A DNA stretch of 64,000 nucleotides, taken from positions 310,028,250 through 310,092,249 of the forward strand of contig CATIUR010000001.1 of the NCBI GenBank assembly GCA_949592205.1, given 5' to 3'. Both the position numbers and the translations under genes were made by a program. The number at the start of each line of letters is the position of its first letter. The stretch's first letter is position 1. Positions 56,183 to 64,000 of the stretch are shown here, one piece after another. The DNA is from Helichrysum umbraculigerum (taxonomy: Eukaryota > Streptophyta > Magnoliopsida > Asterales > Asteraceae). The notes beneath the pieces are model-generated. The model was not told the DNA's origin, searched no databases, and worked only from the letters and a program-made list of their open reading frames with translations.

Positions 56183-57276
56183 TGTCGTGGGTGAATTTTT
56201 GTCTAACATTACAGGATCCTGATTGGCATCATAGTCACAACTAGAAGGTATGAATAGCTTTTATATTTCATATTTACTTAGTAGGATAATGGCGACTTAT
56301 GCAAATATCTTCAGGATCACAGTTGTAGCTAACGATCCTGGAAATATTCTAATAACTTATTTTGCAGGATCCTATTGAGGATATGTTTATCTAACGTAAT
56401 TATGCAGGATATGGGATCAGGGATAACAATGAACAAGGATCTTATGCTTATTCAGGATTGTGCTTTATTCAGGATCCTGGACCTACACTAAGTTCAGGAT
56501 CATACGCTGTTTAACATATTCTTTTTACTTAAGTCTGACCAGGTCATGATGGGAACGCATTACATGAGATATGCTCCGGATTGCATGGCAAGGCTTTGAT
56601 ACGGTTTTATGAAGACGGAGTCTAATGCACGTGTGGAAATGGAGTCAAAAGGAACATTGGAAGTCTTCACCATATCATGGATGGATCCCGAAATTCTCGG
56701 ATTAGTTGTTATACGCTCTTAGAATAAAAATGAGGCATGGATGATCGATTAGGCTAACGTTTACATAATATTTTTTCACCTGCAACACACTCACACTCTA
56801 CTCTCATTTACTTTCATTTCAGAAAACACTTAGTCAATCAATTCATAATCACTTAGTCGATCATCCTTGTGCTCTTAGCTTGTAACTATTTACTTTCGTT
56901 TTAATAAGATTAACAAAGGCAAGGATCATTTGATCATTCCCGAGGTTTTGTGCCGACGATCAACCTTGATCAAGGGCTTTCATCGTACATCCTTGTGTCA
57001 ATTGCATTTAATTTACATTTACATTGATTAATTTGCATTTCTTTGAACTTTCAATTATCAATTTTGCATTATCCTTAATCTATCTTTGAGCTTTGCTATA
57101 AAATATTTGTTCAACAAGGATCAACGTATTCAAAGTACATTTTCACTCTTAAATTGTTATTTACTAATATAAATAATCGTGTTTCTACGTAATTATCTTG
57201 AAAGTAACTTCAAGCACTAAACCTCACTTTACTAATTTGATCACTTAATTGCTTTGAGTAATTTTTAACCAAAACA
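56183..57276 (+). repeat. Tat 3' LTR
   Basis: It starts TGTCGTGGGTG directly after the G-rich polypurine tract CGGGGGGCAAT. It contains many GGATC words (56214-56520) and a TATA-like GCTATAAAATA near 57095. The right end is uncertain; AACCAAAACA at about 57276 is the last CA before copia gag sequence starts. There is no 5' LTR to compare because the left end of Tat is deleted. Confidence 0.55.
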
Positions 57277-57283
57277 ATGATCA

Positions 57284-57770
57284 TCTTAAAGTTTGTTCAT
57301 CACCGCTTGTTGATCTTTAAAAACTACAATTTTCTGCTCAAGTCCAACGATTTGTACACGCATTTCTTCACGTTCATTCTCCATGATACGTATCTGGGAT
57401 TGAAGTGCCTGAATCTCTTCTTCCTTCTTCGACAACTTCTCCTTGATCCCATCGTCAGAACAAGATGTCGTAGAATTATCATGTTCCCAAACGTCATGGC
57501 AATTGGCTCCCAAAGCTCACAAGTTGTTTTCTTTTTTGGGAATAAAATCAAAACATCTCTTGGTAAACACATTGTAAGTGCATCATAAGCCTTTCGTTCC
57601 ATTAACAATCCATCTTTATCCACATAGTTGGTTGTTAGAAATACAAACAACTCATGATCAAGCAGAGCAAGATACTTCTCAAACCGAGATCTCCAATTAG
57701 CATAATCACTTGGGTTGACGAATCTTGGTGGTTGATTTGAAGTTCCTGTATGCATGTTAGAAAAAGCCAT
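57284..57770 (-). pseudogene. Ty1/copia gag fragment
   Basis: The minus-strand start MAFSNMHTGTSNQPPRF is followed by SDYANWRSRFEKYLALLDHELF, typical of copia gag (UBN2-type). A frameshift near 57510 moves reading to DVWEHDNSTTSCSDDGIKEK and then a coiled-coil-like end. The gene stops at the Tat boundary, so all of pol is missing. It is the 5' end of a minus-strand copia element. Confidence 0.7.
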
Positions 57771-58495
57771 CTTTTCGAAATCTAGATTTTCCCTCCAAAA
57801 TCTCGTTCAAAACCGTCCAAAACTACTCGGGTAAAATGAAACTTTTTTCAAGCTAAAATTAAAAAAATTTAGGCCTATGAAAATTTTTTGGAAATACAAT
57901 TTTTTTTATCGAACTGTTTGAAGGTAAGTACGCACAACAGTAAATGCGCACTTAATCAAGTTCTCAGTAACAGTAAATGTGCACTTAATCAAGTTCCCAG
58001 TAATAGTAAATGCGCACTTAGTGATAAGTACGCAATATCGGCGGTTATTATGACAAATACGCACTCTGACAAGTACGCACGTTCTGACAAGTGCGCACTC
58101 AAGAACACCAAAACCCAGATTTCAAAATTCGACTAATTTCTACCGTAAAACTCCGTGAAAGTGCTCGGAATCAATAATAGAAGCAATATCCGGCCTCAAT
58201 TTGCATTCAATTTCAGTTTTCACCGTCAAATTCTAGAAAACGTGAAAGTCCGAATGTATTTCGCAAAACCCAAACTTTGAAATCAAAATTACTCCGATTT
58301 GATCTCTGTTTTCACTGAATCGAATGTTTCACAATCAAATACATTAGCAATCCGGCCTATAACACTTTAATTCACGATCAAAACTCCAGGAACAAGCTAC
58401 GATTTTTGTGTATTTCGATCCGTAGCAAAACCGAAACTAAAAACGCTAAATTCAATCACTAATTCACATTTAAAACCAATCCGAATCACCTATAA
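57771..58495 (-). other. Copia 5' leader with TGCGCAC tandem words
   Basis: A non-coding leader between gag and the primer-binding site. A 33-base unit (CAGTAAATGCGCACTTAATC and onward) occurs about three times from 57938 to 58016, followed by GACAAGTACGCAC-like units to 58100. Nothing else is recognised. Confidence 0.65.
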
Positions 58496-58507
58496 GCTCT
58501 GATACCA
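58496..58507 (-). other. Copia primer-binding site (initiator Met)
   Basis: Minus-strand TGGTATCAGAGC, two bases from the LTR end. It confirms a minus-strand copia element whose 5' LTR lies to the right. Confidence 0.85.
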
Positions 58508-58509
58508 AT

Positions 58510-58877
58510 TGTGGATTCCCCTATTCGATCTTTAGATTCGAATTCAATCAATAATTATGCAGAATACAATTACCGAATCCGTAACGTGAAATGTAAAATG
58601 AAAACGAGAATGAACGTAAATAAAAGATTCGATCTTTTATTTCTTTTAACAATATCTCATACAATATTAGATTCAATCTCTCTCAACCCACCACTCACTT
58701 TGAATATTACAATGAAGCTCTTTATCTCACTTTGAACTAAACACTACTATCTATACTAATTGCTAAGTGAGTACTTATTAAGTACTCACTCTCACCGAGT
58801 ACTTATTAAGTACTCACTCTCACTAAGTACTTAATATTCACAATTCATAAAACGTCTTTACAAGCTGTTGTCACACA
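58510..58877 (-). repeat. Copia 5' LTR
   Basis: It begins TGTGGATTCCCC and probably ends GTTGTCACACA at 58877, giving TGTG..CACA ends and about 368 bp. The right end is inferred from the terminal inverted match only, since the other LTR is gone. It contains a duplicated 19-base palindrome (GAGTACTTATTAAGTACTC at 58769-58787 and 58797-58815). Confidence 0.55.
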
Positions 58878-58944
58878 AGTATGTTGTATAAAATATTCAC
58901 AATTTATTTCGTTTTATATGATTGGTGAAATTTTAGTTAGTAGA

Positions 58945-59069
58945 GAATTTTAAAACTGTATGCCCAATCAGAGGGGACACTTTAACTGAAATGGTAGGAG
59001 TAATAATGAATTTTAAGCTTTGTGCCCAATCAAAGGGGACACTTTGATTGGGATGGTGGGAGTAATAAT
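58945..59069. repeat. 63-bp tandem duplication
   Basis: Two adjacent imperfect copies (58945-59007 and 59008-59069) share TGCCCAATCA.AGGGGACACTTT and GGTAGGAGTAATAAT-like words. The family is not recognised. It lies between the copia LTR and solo LTR F. Confidence 0.75.
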
Positions 59070-59096
59070 TATCATGATGTTTTAGATATCTAAATT

Positions 59097-61897
59097 TGTG
59101 ACACCCGTCAAATTAGGACTAGAAATTAGTTTCTAATCATTATGAATTACATGTAATTAGTGCTATGTATTAGGCTAATTGTATGTATCAAAAATATATA
59201 TTGATGAATATATATATATCAGTACTCGATTAGATTTAATCGTTCATTTTCAAATCGGCCGAATTTCCGATTCAAATATACGGCGTTGGTAAAACTCAAG
59301 TATTAAGTATTGAAGAATTATTATTTAATACTCACATCATTTATTATATATTATTTTGATAATATATATCAAGTATTACGTATCGTACAAATCAAAACGT
59401 TCGCGACAAAACTCATAAACAATGAATTATTATTTGAAATAATAATTACTAGTTACTTTGTTTGAAATAAAACACAATTTTGTTTTATATCATTTTACTC
59501 AAACGCGACGAAACCAATTGAATCCTATCCGTCCCTCAAACGTAAAACAAAGATATAATTTATATATCCCGTTAAATGTATTTTTATAAAATACTTCAAA
59601 TGAAAATACGTACGATATCATTTTTAGAAAATTATCGTTTTAAAACATTATACTACTTTTCGATCGGGTACAAAAACACGGGTATTTTGTACTACGAATG
59701 GGAGCCCAACCGACTCCAATTATTGGAGCCGGATGAACAAACCAGACACACCCTTATTTCTCATTTCATTTCCATTTCAATCTCACTCTCTTCACTCTCT
59801 CGGCTCTCTCTCGAATTCACTCCAAAAACACCAACAATAACAATTAACAACAACAGATTATCATCATCATTTCGTGGATCATCATCATCATCTTCATAAT
59901 CTCCTTCGTTTTCATCATCATCACCATTCAAGCTCCATTTTTAAAATTGTAAGGAATCACTAACTTTTACTTTGTAATTTCGTGTTTATATTACTTAGAT
60001 TATCATGTATTAATGTTAGAATAAGTTGGTTATATGCGAAAATGGTTTTAAATTGGGTTTGGGTGTGATTTGGAACGAACAGACCTGAGCCGGACCTATG
60101 AATCCGGCGGATTCAAGGGAATCCGGCGGATTCCTGCCCAGAAAACATGATCCACGCTACATTGTCATGAATACGGTCGGATTCATGGGAATCCGGCGTA
60201 TTCCCGTGGTTTGTCATGAATACGGTCGGATTCTTGGGAATCCGGCGTATTCCCTCTATTTTTCCGGAATACGGCGTATTCATGGGAATACGGCGTATTC
60301 CCCACAAATGCCACCAATCCGGCGGATTCAAGGGAATCCGGCGGATTCCCCCCTTATATTTCATGATCCAACGAATCAATAAACTAGCCCGGCGAATTCT
60401 AGCTAAAACAGAACAAATAAATTTTCGAAAACGTCGACGATTTAACAACTTAAAACAGGGAAGCTTCTCGATGAAAAATTTATTATAAAGGATTGAGCTC
60501 AAATTCGCAAGGTCACTCGGAAGCAACCCAATAATCAATGCTAAGTACCTTAGCCTAGTCAGTTTTAAGCCATCCGGAGTCATCTAGGGGTCGAAAATGG
60601 CATATTTTAGTTTTCGGATCCCCGTTTTTCCATAAACTTAAAACTAAAGGTTTACACTAAGTGTCAGATATCGCGACATATTTCATACTTATACGATACA
60701 ACATTTAAACACTTCACATACACTTTTATAAGCACAACAAATCATGTATAATAATAATAGTTTGAAATTATTATTACAAACCATCACCAACGACCCGTAT
60801 ACATTTTCAAAACTCAAACATAATCGACAACCAAAGTATTTGGGCATAACTAGTTGAGGGAACAACTAGCATAGATGGTCCGTAGAGTCATCTAATCAAT
60901 CAAAACCTTGCGCGTTTAATACGCCTGGCAGGTTCAATATCTAATCATTATCAAAACCTTGCGCGTCTAAGATGCTCTGCAGGTTCAGTCGTTGTAACGA
61001 CATCAAATCATTGTGAATCATCATAATTGTTGGCTAACAATTCATTAGGCTCAGGTGAGTCTCATAGCCCCTATTTTAAATGCTTTTACCTAGGGGTGAG
61101 ATACATGCTCTGTTTTGTTTTACATGTGAACGCAAGTATCAAATTATCACGTATGCTGCATGAGTTGTTTTCATCTAATCAATCAAAGTCCTCTGAAGCA
61201 TAGTTCTGTTAATATGATTTAGCGTGAATGTTAGTGTATGGTACCATATGGGATTGACAATCCCCGTCCGAGTTAGCAAGCACTAACCTGTCAAACGGAC
61301 GCATTATCATTTGTTCAAACGTATGTTGATTAGGCATACGCATAGAGGCACCCTCGATCAGGCACTTGATTGTGATCCTGACCCCTCAGTTAAGCTCAGA
61401 CTATGTGCTCATGTTAGTTGTATCAATCTTTACTTATTTGTTTAATTACAAATATTCATGTGATACTCATCAATCAATTATTTACATGCTTTGTAAATCG
61501 AATCATTAAATCTTGCGGTTCACAAATCATATGTTATCATATCAAACCTGTGAGCTCACCAGCTTTATAGCTGACCTTTTATCATGTTATCTCAGGTACT
61601 CAGCAGTAGGTTGGACTGCCCATCAGGATACTGTAGCTCGAGTCGCATGAAATCATATAAACATCAAGAGATTTCCCTGCATTTCTATATTTTGTATAAA
61701 TTAGATATGTATTAGAATCTCTCAAATATCTATGCGAACTCGTCTTGTGTAAAACATATGTAGACTTTTACATTAATCAATGTATTCGTAAAACGACGCA
61801 TGTAGTGGTCGTTCATTATGTATCTTATGTGCTTTGTGTATTGATTAGTAGCACCCCAATGTATGCTTCCGCGATCAGTAAATTTGGGGGTGTTACA
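59097..61897 (+). mobile_element. Element F: Tekay-type solo LTR
   Basis: A 2801-bp sequence from TGTGACACCCG to GGGGGTGTTACA, flanked by the TSD AAATT (59092-59096 and 61898-61902). It is in plus orientation, the reverse of A, B and C. It shares their conserved palindrome (61250-61264), AT hairpin (60745-60800) and the 'cagcagtaggttggactgcc' block near 61600. No interior or second LTR exists, so it arose by LTR-LTR recombination. ORFs within it are not credible genes. Confidence 0.9.
60100..60350. repeat. GAATCCGGCGGATTC / GAATACGGCGTATTC array in LTR F
   Basis: At least eight near-perfect 15-base palindromes of two forms, plus three hybrid GAATACGGTCGGATTC copies, occur in 250 bases. They often sit in pairs separated by AAGG, ATGG or TTGG. 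The two forms differ by a matched change in both arms. The position in the LTR is comparable with the A, B and C arrays, but the motif is unrelated. Confidence 0.9.
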
Positions 61898-61902
61898 AAA
61901 TT

Positions 61903-62229
61903 GGTGGTGATACTTGCACCATTGTATTTGATAAATCTATCAAAATCATGCATTAAGAAGTTAACTATACAAATCAGTTTTGCACATTTTTGGTGGAATT
62001 ATCAAATAGAATGGTGGAAATATCATCACCCTATCTGTAACCTATTGTCTGAATGTGAGTTTTCAAAAACTTTCTTTAAATGTACAAATATTGCGGAAGC
62101 GTCAATTTTTAATTATAAAAATATAGCCAACATAGTTGGCGAAGCCATAAGCTCGGTGTTACATAAGTTCATACCATAACAAAAGTATAAGAAAACCCAC
62201 CGATAACTAATAACAATTCATGTTGTGTA
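61903..62229. other. Unassigned AT-rich stretch
   Basis: An open frame runs out of LTR F through here to 62179, but the protein shows no domain I recognise and about half of it is LTR sequence. I see no repeat boundary. It may be old intergenic or decayed transposon sequence. Confidence 0.4.
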
Positions 62230-62237
62230 GTCTAAGC

Positions 62238-62432
62238 TAGGGGTGTTCATGATAATCCGAAAAACTGAACTGAAAATCGTTGAACCATAGCGAATAATAG
62301 GTAATCGAACTGAATTTTTTTTGTTTTTTGGTTAACTGAACCAGCATTTCTTCAGTTCTTTGGTTTCGGTTCACGATATTATCATAACTGGTTAACCGAA
62401 AAACCAAAAATCTTAAATTACTATTTTAAATA

Positions 62433-62482
<50 letters not shown>

Positions 62483-62893
62483 TAATATTATTAAATATCT
62501 TCTAATTTAGATTAGGATTATTATATTTTTGTATTTATGTTTGTAAATATGTTCATATTTTTAGATTTTTAGTAGTTTAATTTTTCGTTTGTGACTAACT
62601 TGGTTCGGTGCTCATGCATGTATGTTTTGTACTTAATCGAAATGCTTTATGTTTGTTGTTAGAATGATCAACGTGTAAAATTCATAACAAATATCCATCA
62701 ATGAGTGCGTATTTATGTGTTAATATTTATATTTTAAATGATTAGTAAATAAAAACAGTTATTTTGGTTAACCGTATAAACGAACCGGAAAATCCGGTTA
62801 ACCGAAGTTTTCAATTTCGGTTTAGGTTCAAGAAATTGATGAGCCGAAGATTTGGTTAATCGGTCTTCGGTTAACCGTCCGTGAACACCCCTA
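62238..62893. mobile_element. hAT-type MITE
   Basis: Terminal inverted repeats TAGGGGTGTTCA and TGAACACCCCTA are flanked by the perfect 8-bp TSD GTCTAAGC (62230-62237 and 62894-62901). The element is 656 bp with no coding capacity. The subterminal regions are rich in GGTTAACCGAA-like words, and the centre holds a TA microsatellite (62437-62479). The 8-bp TSD and terminal motif fit the hAT superfamily. Confidence 0.9.
62437..62479. repeat. (TA)n microsatellite inside the MITE
   Basis: An uninterrupted TA run in the middle of the hAT MITE. Confidence 0.9.
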
Positions 62894-62901
62894 GTCTAAG
62901 C

Positions 62902-63725
62902 ATATGAGCTGAGACATGTCCATTGTAATTCAAACTACCCGTCTCACTCGTAATCGTAATAAGCTAGATTTTCTAACTTGCACGGAATGCACAACCGGAC
63001 AAGTAGAAAACAAGTGTCAGCTTAAAAGCCGAGTAAGCATAACGAGTTCATAAAAATCGTATCCATTTAAAACGTTCATACAATTCGTAAACCGTAAATA
63101 TTGTTATCATATAATCATAAATGAGTAAGGACAACACAAGAATTCATATAATGAAGTGTCTATCATACTAAAGCATCCATAACCGTTATTGTAATTCATT
63201 TATCGTTAATTCATCATATTGTTTTTCGTTATCTTTCCGTATCCATTATCCGTTCATCGTTAACCACGCAGGGGTTAGTCCACTAGTCAACCGAAACACC
63301 ATATGGGGCCCACTTGCTACGGAGGACCACTTGGGGGAGACCCTAAAACATTAACCCTTATAAAAGCTAACTGCATTCATTTGTAAACTTAATTATGAAA
63401 ATTCAAATTTAACCAAAATTTGTGTATTTAAAATCAAGTAACAATAACTGTTAAGTAGTAAATTCGGAAATTTTGGGATGTTACACTATCTGAATACACT
63501 ACACTACTCGCATTTTAAATGGTGTTAGTGGGGCTCCTTTGATATTGCCCCAACACTACTACGTTTGAATAAAAACATTTGTTATACATGCACTTGACAA
63601 AATTATAGTTTTACACTTGTAATTTTGATGTCGTTATTACGAATAAGGATCACCTAAAATTCAATTTTAGCATTCTAGTGTTAGTGGGCCTATATCGGAC
63701 AATATCTTCAAAGAACTTATTTACA
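62902..63725. other. Unassigned region with an LTR-like terminus
   Basis: No gene is seen. The segment ending GGGATGTTACA at 63485 looks, on the minus strand, like a gypsy LTR start (TGTAACATCCC), and the phrase 'atatggggcccac' near 63301 resembles LTR sequence. No matching TSD was found, so it is probably an LTR fragment. A weak inverted repeat (GTGTTAGTGGGGC and GCCCCAACACTA) lies near 63521-63566. Confidence 0.35.
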
Positions 63726-63949
63726 TTGTGTTCTCGAGTTAGTTATGGGTTGGAAAAGAAAGGAAGTTAAAGGATTGAAAACAAAATTGTGTTCTTAAGT
63801 TTTTTTTTTTTATTCAAGGAAAGGGAAAAAAAAAAGGGAAGGAAGAAGAGTGGAGGGCAAGTGTAATTTTCTTTTAGCATTTTCCTTTCACTTTTGGAAT
63901 GATCAGGAGAGAATCATTTATTTCCTTTCCCTTCAGCTCAAGAACACAA
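63726..63949. mobile_element. Possible MITE with TTGTGTTCT ends
   Basis: TTGTGTTCTCGAG at 63726-63738 and TTGTGTTCTTAAG at 63787-63799 face the inverted CTCAAGAACACAA at 63937-63949. The interior is purine-rich then pyrimidine-rich (AAGGGAAA and TTTCCTTTCCC), which could pair. No clear TSD was found. The last bases of the window (63970-64000) are a TTCTC-rich tract. Confidence 0.35.
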
Positions 63950-64000
63950 ATGCAAACTTTATCATCATTCCCCTTCTATTCTCTTCTCTTCTCTTCTTTT

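Larger units (their letters stand above)
51840..57276 (+). mobile_element. Tat-lineage element, right segment
   Basis: This continues Tat pol after the second copy of CCCTT: integrase (to 52948), a long 3' region with stem-loop repeats and an antisense gene, a G-rich polypurine tract (CGGGGGG near 56172-56178) and an LTR. The long 3' region with extra ORFs and tandem repeats is a known trait of Tat/Ogre-type elements. Confidence 0.8.

Noticed and set aside
58496..58507. tRNA-like words TGGTATCAGAGC
   Set aside because: Each lies beside an LTR as a primer-binding site; no tRNA cloverleaf surrounds them.
60100..60350. Regular palindromic repeats that could suggest a CRISPR array
   Set aside because: This is plant nuclear DNA, spacers are only a few bases, and the array lies inside a solo LTR with a TSD.
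60113..60583. A 156-codon minus-strand ORF over the LTR F array
   Set aside because: Its protein is mostly repeats of Arg-Arg-Ile-Pro encoded by the palindromes; it is not a credible gene.
61745..62179. A 144-codon plus-strand ORF at the right edge of LTR F
   Set aside because: Nearly a third is LTR sequence, it crosses the TSD, and no domain is recognisable.

Overview
This is nuclear DNA of a flowering plant, probably a eudicot and quite possibly Asteraceae. That guess rests on the mix and style of the retrotransposon lineages (Tekay, Athila and Tat Ty3/gypsy, plus Ty1/copia) and carries moderate confidence. I found no host gene, tRNA, rRNA or CRISPR array. Almost the whole window is one nest of retrotransposons inserted into one another, and most layers can be fixed to the base by target-site duplications (TSDs).

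Layout, oldest to youngest. (1) Positions 1-2640 hold a GATC-dense repeat block and a truncated Athila pol on the minus strand. (2) A plus-strand Tat-lineage element (dual RNase H) starts abruptly at about 2646, is cut at 5683 and resumes at 51840. It ends in an LTR at about 56183-57276 and carries an antisense, apparently intron-containing gene in its 3' region. (3) Element A, a minus-strand Tekay-like chromovirus, interrupts Tat pol (5684-51839, TSD CCCTT). (4) Three later insertions split A: D (10188-22113, Athila-type, TSD GCGTT), B (22662-31726, Tekay-related with no pol, TSD TTGGC) and C (37642-51024, Tekay without gag, TSD AAACA). (5) C is split by E (42066-46869, an Athila-type solo LTR, TSD GAGAC), and E contains a LINE fragment with an open ORF1. 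Downstream of Tat lie a 5' fragment of a minus-strand copia element (57284-58877), a plus-strand Tekay-type solo LTR F (59097-61897, TSD AAATT) and a hAT-type MITE (62238-62893, 8-bp TSD).

Coding content is retroelement only. Most pol genes are broken by stops, frameshifts or insertions. Longer open frames are the A integrase-chromodomain fragment, a coiled-coil ORF upstream of A gag, a 471-codon ORF of unknown function in D, and the LINE ORF1. A could not move by its own enzymes: gag and pol have stops and its RT active-site motif is altered.

The most unusual structure lies outside the coding regions. Every Tekay-family LTR here carries an array of short inverted repeats at a comparable position, but the motif differs between families and the array differs in length between the two LTRs of one element. 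The Tat 3' region carries about nine small stem-loops with a near-constant TTTC-type loop and stems that change in a paired way. Both observations were made by eye and need folding and alignment tests.
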